This document shows, in pieces, positions 1-6,775 of a stretch of DNA of 8,900 bases (position 1 is its first letter; every line of letters starts with the position of its first letter). The stretch is from Pseudomonadota bacterium. GTDB lineage: Bacteria > Pseudomonadota > Alphaproteobacteria > Caulobacterales > Caulobacteraceae. The notes under the pieces were generated by a model. The model was not told the origin of the DNA. It worked only from the letters and a program-made list of their open reading frames with translations, and searched no databases. The position numbers and the translations under genes were made by a program. The DNA lies in NCBI GenBank assembly GCA_023436945.1, contig JAEZHG010000007.1:1-8900 (forward strand). The letters are read 5' to 3'.

Positions 1-1011
1 GGTCAGGGCAACGGCGGCGATCACACCGACAATACCGACCCAGAAGCTCAGTTCGATCACGATCCAGCGCAGCGAGCCCATACCCACACCAAGCGCACGC
101 AGCGAGGCAAACTCCTTGATGTTGGCCATGATGGCACCGCGCAGCGTCTGCCAGGTAATGGCTACGCCGATGATGACGCCCAGAACCGCACAACCCAGAA
201 CGATGATGACCAGAATGCCTTCTTCAAACAGGGCCGTTGCGTTGGCATCCGCCAGTTGCTGGCGGGTCCAGACCTTCCACTGGCCCTTGCCCTGTTCGTC
301 AAGTTGGGCGGCGACGATATCGGCGCGTGTGGGGTCTTTCAGCTTGATCATCAACGGGCCGACGCGCGGGCCGGTATCGGCCTGACCCAGCATGCGTAGG
401 GTGTCACGGCTCATGACGATGGTTGGCTGCATCATGCTCGGATAACCGCGCAGAATGCCGACAACGGTGACGGTCTGGCCGTTATAAAGGGCCTTGTCGC
501 CCAGCTTTACGCCCAGTTTGGCGAGGTTGGTCTCGTCCATCGCCACCGTAAAGGGTTGGCGAAGCGCATCGATCAGTTCGTCCGAGTAATCGACCGGAAT
601 AGTCACGGCACCCTCATGGGTGTCGAGAATCTGGGTCGAGACATAGTTCATTTTCGGCGCGCCCATCTTGGCGCGGTCGGCTTGTGACAGGGTCGGGTCA
701 ACGTTCTTGACCGACTGGAAGCTGCCACCAGCCATGTCGAAAGGCTGTACCTCCTCGACATCAGGATGGTTGTAAACCTGCGGGATAAAACGGCGCGGCA
801 CACCGGACGGCCCGCCAAACAGGCTCTTGGCACCCGGTTGCATGACGATCAGATCGGCACTCGAACGCTCGATCTGGGCGGTGAAGCCCTTGCCGATGCC
901 CATGAACACACCGGTCATGGACAGCACGAGAAGCCCCGAAAGGGCCAGCGCCATGACGGCGGCCATATATCTTCGCCACTCGAAGAGCAGCGTGGACAGC
1001 GCAAGCGACAT
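1..1011 (-). CDS. FtsX/DevC-type ABC transporter permease, N-terminal part
   Basis: An open frame of 337 codons runs from an ATG at 1011 to the left edge without a stop, so the gene's C-terminus is missing. The protein begins with a short cytoplasmic stretch and a first membrane segment at about residues 16-40. A soluble extracytoplasmic domain of the MacB_PCD type follows (about 45-260, with a typical 'LGVKLGDKALYNGQTVTVVG' beta region at 165-184). A second membrane segment lies at about 263-287, and a cytoplasmic loop with the family-typical KEFASLRALG (299-308) leads into a third. This is the FtsX/DevC arrangement, in which the loop couples to an ATPase subunit. Complete members are usually just under 400 residues, so about one membrane segment is missing. 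The ATP-binding and adaptor partners are presumably encoded beyond the left edge. An AGGGG Shine-Dalgarno nine bases upstream supports the start. The substrate cannot be told from sequence; lipid, glycolipid or peptide export are family possibilities. Confidence 0.88.
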   Translation of the reverse strand, partial: MSLALSTLLFEWRRYMAAVMALALSGLLVLSMTGVFMGIGKGFTAQIERSSADLIVMQPGAKSLFGGPSGVPRRFIPQVYNHPDVEEVQPFDMAGGSFQSVKNVDPTLSQADRAKMGAPKMNYVSTQILDTHEGAVTIPVDYSDELIDALRQPFTVAMDETNLAKLGVKLGDKALYNGQTVTVVGILRGYPSMMQPTIVMSRDTLRMLGQADTGPRVGPLMIKLKDPTRADIVAAQLDEQGKGQWKVWTRQQLADANATALFEEGILVIIVLGCAVLGVIIGVAITWQTLRGAIMANIKEFASLRALGVGMGSLRWIVIELSFWVGIVGVIAAVALT

Positions 1012-1020
1012 AAAAACTGA

Positions 1021-1025
1021 CCCCT
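1021..1025 (-). promoter_or_regulatory. Shine-Dalgarno of the ABC permease
   Basis: AGGGG on the minus strand lies nine bases before the ATG at 1011. It supports that start for the permease. Confidence 0.6.
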
Positions 1026-1200
1026 GTAATCTGAATACCGTTTTGGCCGCACTGGGGTCTAAGGCCAAGTTAAATCGAGGTAAGACTGTGGCTTCCCCTT
1101 CGCGGATAGCGGGATTAAGGCTGTAAGTCGCTGCTATCACTCGATAGTGGTCAGGATTTATGAAGAGGGACGAGGCGTGGTGCCTCTTTCCCGACATTCG

Positions 1201-1206
1201 AAGGGA
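1201..1206 (+). promoter_or_regulatory. Shine-Dalgarno that fixes the start of the first S46 gene
   Basis: AAGGGA lies seven bases before the ATG at 1214. It favours that start over the in-frame ATG at 1160, which has only an AGGA three bases away and would put 18 charged or polar residues ahead of the signal peptide. Confidence 0.75.
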
Positions 1207-1213
1207 TCCCCCT

Positions 1214-3310
1214 ATGTCGCTTCGCCGCAATATTACTTTCTCGGCCTCGATGGCCGTGATCGGCATGGCCATGGCTATGGCCAGCGTGCCGGCAGGCACC
1301 GCCCGTGCCGAAGAAGGTATGTGGACCTTTGACAACTTCCCGATCCAGACGGTGAACCAGGCCTATGGCACCCGTCTGGACCAGTCGTGGCTGGACCGTG
1401 TTCGTGAATCGGCTGTTCGCCTGCAAGGTTGCTCGGCATCGTTCGTGTCGGGCGAAGGCCTGATCCTGACCAACCACCACTGCGTTGTGTCCTGCATTCA
1501 GGACCTGTCGAACGCCCAGAACGACTATGTGAAGAACGGCTGGACGACCGCCACCCGTGAGGAAGAAAAGACCTGCCCGGGCCAGACCGCCGAGGTCTTG
1601 ACCGAGATCGTCGATGTGACCGATCGCGTGCTGGGCGCAGGCGCTGGCCTGACCGGCGGCGAGTTCGTTCGTGCCCGCTCGGCAGAGATCGAGAAGATCC
1701 AGAAGGAGGCCTGCGGCGACGACACCAAGCGCACCTGTCAGGTGATCAGCTTCTATCGTGGCGGCCAGTACAAGCTCTACAAGTTCAAGAAATACGACGA
1801 CGTCCGTCTGGTCTTCGCGCCAGAGTTCCAAGCCGCCTTCTTCGGTGGTGATCCGGACAATTTCAACTTCCCGCGCTATGCCCTCGATGCCGCCTTCCTG
1901 CGTGCCTATGAGGACGGCAAGCCGGTGTCCTCGCCGGTCCACCTGAAGTGGAACGCCGATGCGCCGAAGGAAGGCGATCCGGTCTTCGTCGCCGGTAACC
2001 CGGGCACCACCCAGCGCCTGCTGACCGTTTCGCAACTGTCGCAACTGCGCGACCAGCAACTGCCGATCACCCTGATCCAGTCGTCGGAACTGCGTGGCCG
2101 TCTGACCGAATACGCCACCACCTCCGAAGAGGCCCGCCGTGTTTCTGTGGACCCGATCTTCGGTTTGGAAAACAGCTTCAAGGTCTTCTACGGCCAGGTC
2201 GGTGCCCTGACCGATCCGAGCTTCTTCGGCAAGAAGGTTCAGGAAGAGCAGGAACTGCGCGCCCGCGTCGCTGCCGATCCGGCACTTGCCGAGCGCATCG
2301 GTGATCCGTGGGCCGAGATGGATGCAGTGGTCGCGACCCAGCGCCGTCTGTACCTGCCGTATCGCCAGCTCGAAGCCGCAGCAGGCCAGCGCTCGTCGCT
2401 CTATTCCTACGCCCGTTCGATCGTCCGCGCTTCGAAAGAACGCGCCAAGGCGGCTGACCAGCGCCGTGCTGGTTATTCGGATGCCGACATCGCCGCCATG
2501 GGCCGTCGTCTGTCGACCGAGGTGCCGATTGCCAATGACGTCGAGCGTATCGCGCTCAGCTTCTGGCTGACCAAGACCCGCGAATACCTGACCGCCGACC
2601 ACCCGCAGGTGAAGGCCCTGATCGGTGCCGAAAATCCCGAGGAACTGGCAATCCGTCTGGTCGAGGGCACCCGTCTGGCCGATCCGGCCTTCCGCGCTCA
2701 AGCCCTGCAAATGACGCCGGAGCAGATCGCCGCTTCGGACGACGCCCTGCTGAAGTTCGTTCTGGCCAACGATGACGCTGCTCAAGCCATCCGCGCCCAG
2801 TACGAAGCCGAGGTGGCGGGTCCGTCGGGCCGCGCTGCTGAAAAGATCGCACAGGCCCGCTTCGCCGTTTACGGCACCAACCTGTATCCGGACGCGACCT
2901 TCTCGCTGCGTCTGTCCTACGGTTCGGTGAAGGGTTGGACCGAGGGTGACAAGACCATCACCCCGTTCACCAACATCGGTGGCCTCTATGACCGTCAGAC
3001 CGGCGCATCGCCCTATGATGCCTCGGAGGCTTTCATGGCTGCGCGTGACCGCGTGAACAAGAACGCCGTCTATAACTTCGTCTCGACCAACGACATCATC
3101 GGCGGCAACTCCGGCTCGCCGGTGATCAACGCCCGTGGCGAAGTGATCGGCGCGGCGTTCGACGGCAACATCCACTCGCTGGGTGGCTCGTTCGGTTACG
3201 ACGGTGAACTGAACCGCACCGTGACGGTCTCGACCTCGGCCATCACCGAGGCTCTGCGTACCGTTTACAACCAGCCGCACCTGCTGCGTGAACTGGGTGT
3301 GCGTCGTTAA
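1214..3310 (+). CDS. secreted S46 dipeptidyl-peptidase, DPP7-like (Gly at S1 position)
   Basis: This is a 698-residue serine exopeptidase of family S46, the usual length for the family. These enzymes release dipeptides from peptide N-termini in the periplasm or at the cell surface. The start is set by the Shine-Dalgarno at 1201-1206. A signal peptide (Arg4-Arg5, hydrophobic core, A-R-A at 30-32) predicts a mature N-terminus beginning EEGMW. The triad is visible as His89 in TNHHC (86-90), Asp225 (FPRYALD, 219-225) and Ser633 in GGNSGSPV (630-637). Asn216, Asn320 (GLEN) and Asp650 occupy positions ascribed in S46 structures to binding the substrate's free N-terminus. Residue 651, 18 past the nucleophile, is Gly; it corresponds to position 673 of the Porphyromonas enzymes, where Gly marks DPP7 (hydrophobic P1). 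The largely helical middle domain is about 270-545. Six cysteines (73, 90, 94, 121, 167, 175) suggest disulfides. A homologous S46 gene follows downstream. The family is certain; the specificity is inferred. Confidence 0.95.
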   Translation: MSLRRNITFSASMAVIGMAMAMASVPAGTARAEEGMWTFDNFPIQTVNQAYGTRLDQSWLDRVRESAVRLQGCSASFVSGEGLILTNHHCVVSCIQDLSNAQNDYVKNGWTTATREEEKTCPGQTAEVLTEIVDVTDRVLGAGAGLTGGEFVRARSAEIEKIQKEACGDDTKRTCQVISFYRGGQYKLYKFKKYDDVRLVFAPEFQAAFFGGDPDNFNFPRYALDAAFLRAYEDGKPVSSPVHLKWNADAPKEGDPVFVAGNPGTTQRLLTVSQLSQLRDQQLPITLIQSSELRGRLTEYATTSEEARRVSVDPIFGLENSFKVFYGQVGALTDPSFFGKKVQEEQELRARVAADPALAERIGDPWAEMDAVVATQRRLYLPYRQLEAAAGQRSSLYSYARSIVRASKERAKAADQRRAGYSDADIAAMGRRLSTEVPIANDVERIALSFWLTKTREYLTADHPQVKALIGAENPEELAIRLVEGTRLADPAFRAQALQMTPEQIAASDDALLKFVLANDDAAQAIRAQYEAEVAGPSGRAAEKIAQARFAVYGTNLYPDATFSLRLSYGSVKGWTEGDKTITPFTNIGGLYDRQTGASPYDASEAFMAARDRVNKNAVYNFVSTNDIIGGNSGSPVINARGEVIGAAFDGNIHSLGGSFGYDGELNRTVTVSTSAITEALRTVYNQPHLLRELGVRR

Positions 3311-3338
3311 GTCGTCGACATAACGTCAGAATGATGTG

Positions 3339-3374
3339 GAGGGGGTTGCCTTAGGCAGCCCCCTCTTGTCTTTT
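3339..3374 (+). terminator. intrinsic terminator or attenuator between the two S46 genes
   Basis: A 12-bp stem (3339-3350 pairing with 3354-3365, one G-U pair) closes a TTA loop and is followed by TTGTCTTTT (3366-3374). It lies 28 bases after the stop of the first peptidase and 28 bases before the ATG of the second. It should end most transcripts of the first gene. With no obvious promoter in the short gap, partial read-through may set a lower level for the second peptidase. Confidence 0.8.
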
Positions 3375-3386
3375 CAGGCGCAATTC

Positions 3387-3393
3387 AGAGGGA
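3387..3393 (+). promoter_or_regulatory. Shine-Dalgarno of the second S46 gene
   Basis: AGAGGGA lies nine bases before the ATG at 3403 and supports that start. The second peptidase therefore has its own ribosome binding site downstream of the hairpin. Confidence 0.65.
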
Positions 3394-3402
3394 CACCCTG
3401 CT

Positions 3403-5493
3403 ATGCGCCATCTCGCTTTCTTTGCTTCTGCTGCAGTTCTCGCCTTCGCCGCATCGGCGACATCGGCTTCGGCCGAGGAAGGGATGTGGACCTACGACAA
3501 CTTCCCTATCGCCAAAGCCAACCAGCAGCTTGGTACCAATATCAATCAGGGCTTCCTCGACCAGCTTCGTCTGTCGTCGGTCAAGTTTGGCGGTTGCTCT
3601 GCCGGTCTGATCTCGGGCGAGGGCCTGATCATGACCAACAACCACTGCGTCGCGACCTGCGTGGCCAACCTGTCGACCCCGCAGAAACAGTATGCCGAGA
3701 CCGGCTTCCTGCCGCGTAGCCGCGAGGAAGAGCTGAAATGCCCGGGCGCGACGGCGGAAATCCTGACCGACATCTCGGATGTGACCGAGCGCGTGAACAA
3801 GGCCGCAGAGGGTCTCGACGGCCAGGCCTTCACCCGCGCCAAGGAAGCCGAAGCGGCCCGTATCGAAAGCGAAGCCTGCGGCAATGATCCGAAGATCCGC
3901 TGTCAGGTGGTCAGCCTGTATCGCGGTGGCCAGTTCAAGCTCTACAAGTTCCGCAAATACGACGATGTGCGTCTGGCATGGGCACCGGAAGACCGCGCGG
4001 CGACCTTCGGTGGTGACCTCGACAACTTCTCCTTCCCGCGCTTCGCCATCGATGCGGCCTTCGTGCGCGCCTATGAGGATGGCAAGCCTGCGGCCACGCC
4101 TGTCCACTTCAAATGGAATGCCGACCGTCCGGTCGAAGGCGAGCCGATCTTCCTGTCGGGCAATCCCGGCTCGACGCAGCGCCTGCTGACGCAGGCCCAG
4201 TTGATGACCATCCGTGACGTTGTCCTGCCTATGGACCAACTGATCGCGTCCGAACTGCGTGGCCGTCTGGTCCGCTATTCGGAAGAGGGCGAAGAGCAGG
4301 CCTTCATCGCGATGGACCCGATTGTCGGTATCGAGAACACCTATAAGCGCGGCCGTGGCCGTATGGCGGCGTTGATCGATCCGTCGTTCATGGCAGTTAA
4401 GGCTGATGCCGAGGCGGACTTCCGTCGTCGCTTTGAATCCAACCGTCGCCTGTCGCGCGGCCAGCCCAATCCTTGGGTGGCTCTGGAAGCCGTCCAGCCG
4501 GTCGCGCGCGAGCTCTATGCTCCGATGGCGCTGCTGGAAGGCGGCACGGGCATGGGCACCACCTCGGTGGCCGGTGGCTCGAACCTGTTCAGCTATGCAC
4601 GCACTCTGGTACGTGCGGCGCAGGAGCGTGCCAAGCCGTCGGCAGAGCGCCTGCCGGAATATTCCGACAGCCGTCTTTCCGGCGTGCAGTCGCGCCTATT
4701 TGCCGAGCGTCCGACCTATCCGGAGCTGGAGCAAATCCGTCTGGAGTGGTGGCTGTCCAAGACCCGTGAATGGCTGACGGTCGATAGCCCGTACATGGCG
4801 GCCCTGCTGGGTAAGGAAAGTCCCGAGGCCCTGTCGGCCCGTCTGGTCGAAGGCTCCAAATTGGCTGATCCGGCCGTACGTCGCGCCCTGTGGGAAGGTG
4901 GCCTGGATGCAATCATGGCGTCGGATGATCCGATGATCCAATACGCCCTGCGCGTCGATGCCGATGCCCGCGCTATCCGCAGCGACTGGGAAAACCGCGT
5001 ACAGGCCCCGACCGACAAGGCTTCGGAGCAACTGGCCAACGCCCGTTTCGCTGTCTATGGCGATGCAGTCTATCCGGACGCCACCGGTACGCTGCGCTTG
5101 ACCTACGGTAAGATCGAAGGCTCGGACGTTCCGGGCCAGCGTTTCGGTGCGTTCACGACCTTTGCGGGTCTGTGGGACCGTGCGACGGGTGCCGAGCCGT
5201 TCGTTCTGACGCCGGGTCTGCAAGCCGCCAAGGATCGCATCGATCCGACGACCGTAATGAACATGACCGTTTCGACCGACACCATCGGTGGTTCGTCGGG
5301 TTCGCCGGTTGTGAATGCGCGCGGCGAGGTGATCGGTGCGAACTTCGACTCGACCGTGCTGAGCCAGCGCAACGCCTATGGCTATGACCGCAACACTAAC
5401 CGCAGCGTGATCGTAACGACCCAGGCTGTGACGACGGCGCTTCGCGATGTCTATGGTCTGCACCATCTGCTGACTGAACTGGGCGTTCGCTAA
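3403..5493 (+). CDS. secreted S46 dipeptidyl-peptidase paralog with altered active-site surroundings
   Basis: A 696-residue S46 peptidase, homologous over its whole length to the gene just upstream. A signal peptide (hydrophobic core, S-A-S-A at 21-24) again predicts a mature N-terminus EEGMW. Catalytic residues are His81 (TNNHC, 78-82), Asp217 (FPRFAID) and Ser632 (GGSSGSPV, 629-636). Asn311 (GIEN) and Asp649 match positions used for substrate N-terminus binding. Three residues differ from the usual S46 motifs and from the neighbour: Asn80 for the His before the catalytic His, Ser631 for the Asn before the nucleophile, and Ser650 at the S1 position (Gly in DPP7). Arg or Ser at that position has been reported for DPP11, which prefers acidic P1 residues, so Asp/Glu specificity is a reasonable guess. 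A Gly-rich insertion (about 380-392) interrupts the helical domain. The six cysteines (65, 82, 86, 113, 159, 167) are each offset by exactly eight from those of the neighbour. The stop is followed after two bases by a GNAT gene. Confidence 0.93.
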   Translation: MRHLAFFASAAVLAFAASATSASAEEGMWTYDNFPIAKANQQLGTNINQGFLDQLRLSSVKFGGCSAGLISGEGLIMTNNHCVATCVANLSTPQKQYAETGFLPRSREEELKCPGATAEILTDISDVTERVNKAAEGLDGQAFTRAKEAEAARIESEACGNDPKIRCQVVSLYRGGQFKLYKFRKYDDVRLAWAPEDRAATFGGDLDNFSFPRFAIDAAFVRAYEDGKPAATPVHFKWNADRPVEGEPIFLSGNPGSTQRLLTQAQLMTIRDVVLPMDQLIASELRGRLVRYSEEGEEQAFIAMDPIVGIENTYKRGRGRMAALIDPSFMAVKADAEADFRRRFESNRRLSRGQPNPWVALEAVQPVARELYAPMALLEGGTGMGTTSVAGGSNLFSYARTLVRAAQERAKPSAERLPEYSDSRLSGVQSRLFAERPTYPELEQIRLEWWLSKTREWLTVDSPYMAALLGKESPEALSARLVEGSKLADPAVRRALWEGGLDAIMASDDPMIQYALRVDADARAIRSDWENRVQAPTDKASEQLANARFAVYGDAVYPDATGTLRLTYGKIEGSDVPGQRFGAFTTFAGLWDRATGAEPFVLTPGLQAAKDRIDPTTVMNMTVSTDTIGGSSGSPVVNARGEVIGANFDSTVLSQRNAYGYDRNTNRSVIVTTQAVTTALRDVYGLHHLLTELGVR

Positions 5494-5495
5494 AC

Positions 5496-6026
5496 ATGGC
5501 AAAACTGGAGTTCCGCAAGGCCAAAGAGGCTGACATCGGGACCCTGCACCGTCTGGTCGAGAGTGCCTATCGCGGTACCTCGGCCAAGGCGGGGTGGACA
5601 CACGAGGCCGATCTTCTGGACGGGCAGCGCACCGATCCGGAAGAACTGGTCGCAATCGTCGCCGATAAGGACCAGTGGCTGACGCTGGCCTTTGACGGTG
5701 AGGATCTGGTCGGCTGTGTAAACGTGGTCAATCGCGGCGAGGGTCTGGGCTATCTGGGCATGCTGACGATTGATCCGCAGCGACAGGCCGCAGGCCTGGG
5801 CCGCCAGTTGATCGCAGAGGCGGAAACCCGCGCCGTTCAGGACTTCGGAGCCAAGGTGATGGAGATGACCGTCATCGCCCAGCGTCCCGAACTGATCGCC
5901 TATTACGAGCGACGGGGTTATGGCCTGATCGAGGAGACGCGGCCTTTCCCGCTCCACGATCCGCGCTTTGGCGAAGCGATACGCGATGATCTCTACTTTG
6001 TCGTCATGAAAAAGGCGCTGGTCTGA
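5496..6026 (+). CDS. GNAT-family N-acetyltransferase
   Basis: A 176-residue single-domain GNAT protein, which would move an acetyl group from acetyl-CoA to an amine. The acetyl-CoA pyrophosphate loop is visible as QAAGLG at 97-102, after the beta-4 strand (YLGMLTIDP, 86-94). The C-terminal half has the usual ELIAYYERRGY segment of GNATs. The N-terminal region AYRG...GWTHEADLLDGQRTD (24-47) is typical of a common but functionally undefined bacterial subgroup. There is no signal peptide, so it acts in the cytoplasm. Its ATG begins two bases after the stop of the second S46 peptidase and no good Shine-Dalgarno precedes it, so translation is probably coupled to that gene. The substrate is unknown. 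A link to imported dipeptides or amino acids is suggested only by position. The stop codon forms the loop of the terminator at 6012-6048. Confidence 0.9.
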   Translation: MAKLEFRKAKEADIGTLHRLVESAYRGTSAKAGWTHEADLLDGQRTDPEELVAIVADKDQWLTLAFDGEDLVGCVNVVNRGEGLGYLGMLTIDPQRQAAGLGRQLIAEAETRAVQDFGAKVMEMTVIAQRPELIAYYERRGYGLIEETRPFPLHDPRFGEAIRDDLYFVVMKKALV

Positions 6027-6048
6027 GACCAGCGCCTTGAGCGTTTTT
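6009..6048. terminator. bidirectional intrinsic terminator shared by the GNAT and pgsA ends
   Basis: A perfect 12-bp inverted repeat, AAGGCGCTGGTC (6012-6023) and GACCAGCGCCTT (6027-6038), encloses a TGA loop that is the GNAT stop codon. On the plus strand a TTTTT run (6044-6048) follows after five bases. On the minus strand the GC-rich part of the stem is followed directly by five T (complement of A 6009-6013). It can therefore end transcription from both convergent sides and looks stronger for the pgsA direction. Confidence 0.85.
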
Positions 6049-6065
6049 AGTGATGTCGTAGGACC

Positions 6066-6698
6066 TTAGAGGTCCTGCATCTGCTTCTTGGCAGCCGAGA
6101 AATACTGCCAGCCAGTCCAGATGGTGGCGATAGCGGCCAGCCAGATCAGCACGTCAGCGAACAGTTGGAAGTGCTGCAGATATTCCAGCGGCAGGCCAAA
6201 GCCATCCCAGTTGCGGGCGAACAGTTGGCAACCCAGAGCGACCATCTGCAGGGTCGTCTTCCATTTGGCAGCCAGCGTCACCGGAAGGGTGATGCGGCCC
6301 GCCATCGTCTCGCGCAGGGCCGAGACGGCGAATTCGCGGAACAGGATCAGACCGCAAGGGATGATGATGCCTTGCACGGTGCCGGAGGTCAGCACACCGA
6401 GGATGGCACCGGTGACCAGAATCTTGTCTGCGATCGGGTCAAGAATGGCACCCCAGCGGGTTTCGGCATTCCAGCGGCGGGCCAGATAGCCGTCGATCCA
6501 GTCGGTCGAGGCGGCAATGACAAAGATCCAGAAGCCGGTACGATACATAGCGAACTGGTCGTCCGGCGTCAGCATCGGCGAGATGATCGGCCAGCCGCTC
6601 GTGGCACCTGCCAGCAGGATGAACATCACGATACCCGCAGCCAGACGAATGCCGGTCAGGATGTTGGGGATCGGGTTCACTTTATGTGTAGGAGCCAT
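6066..6698 (-). CDS. pgsA: CDP-diacylglycerol--glycerol-3-phosphate 3-phosphatidyltransferase
   Basis: A 210-residue inner-membrane enzyme that makes phosphatidylglycerol phosphate from CDP-diacylglycerol and sn-glycerol 3-phosphate, the committed step to phosphatidylglycerol and cardiolipin. The full CDP-alcohol phosphatidyltransferase signature D-x2-D-G-x2-A-R-x8-G-x3-D-x3-D is present, with Asp66, Asp69, Gly70, Ala73, Arg74, Gly83, Asp87 and Asp91. These residues bind metal and the CDP group. The N-terminus NPIPNILTGIRLAAG (8-22) is typical of PgsA. Several hydrophobic segments suit a six-helix protein (about 15-32, 55-65, 93-103, 108-120, 150-160, 180-195). The start at 6698 has only a weak GGAAAG before it, but no later Met fits. 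It lies downstream of uvrC and a carbonic anhydrase on the same strand, separated from the latter by 77 bases. It could in principle be another CDP-alcohol phosphotransferase, but length, motif and uvrC context favour pgsA. Confidence 0.93.
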   Translation of the reverse strand: MAPTHKVNPIPNILTGIRLAAGIVMFILLAGATSGWPIISPMLTPDDQFAMYRTGFWIFVIAASTDWIDGYLARRWNAETRWGAILDPIADKILVTGAILGVLTSGTVQGIIIPCGLILFREFAVSALRETMAGRITLPVTLAAKWKTTLQMVALGCQLFARNWDGFGLPLEYLQHFQLFADVLIWLAAIATIWTGWQYFSAAKKQMQDL

Positions 6699-6775
6699 AG
6701 GTCTTTCCGTATCTAGACCGGAGTGTTTGCCATGGATTGCGGGCAGAAGCGAGGCCGTGTGCCCCGCTCCCCCGG

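Larger units (their letters stand above)
1012..1213. promoter_or_regulatory. divergent intergenic region between permease and first S46 gene
   Basis: These 202 bases separate two divergently read genes and must hold the promoters of both, but no convincing -35/-10 pair is visible by eye on either strand. The region is more AT-rich in its first half than the coding DNA around it. It contains a small inverted repeat, CTATC (1134-1138) and GATAG (1143-1147), that could be an operator. The plus-strand leader contains alternative short hairpins: GAGGC 1172-1176 with GCCTC 1182-1186, or AAGAGG 1163-1168 with CCTCTT 1183-1188. Any regulatory role for these repeats is inference. Confidence 0.4.

Noticed and set aside
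116..1126. Several short plus-strand open frames over the left-edge permease.
   Set aside because: The minus strand encodes a continuous FtsX-type permease with membrane segments; these are shadows.
1160..1213. Upstream in-frame ATG extending the first S46 peptidase by 18 residues.
   Set aside because: Its ribosome binding site spacing is poor, and the extension would precede a complete signal peptide that has its own good Shine-Dalgarno.
1151..3280. A 709-codon minus-strand open frame fully antisense to the first S46 gene.
   Set aside because: The plus strand has a signal peptide, complete triad and family-wide motifs. The antisense frame stays open because high-GC codon use avoids the codons that would give reverse stops. 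Its translation is Arg/Gly/Val-rich with no recognisable motif.
3385..5655. Long minus-strand open frames (284 and 319 codons) antisense to the second S46 gene.
   Set aside because: Same codon-bias effect; their translations resemble low-complexity shadows and show no domain.
6747..6769. Hairpin (9 bp including two G-U pairs, 5-base loop) between the carbonic anhydrase and pgsA.
   Set aside because: No T-tract follows on either strand and part of the pairing is wobble, so it cannot be called a terminator.
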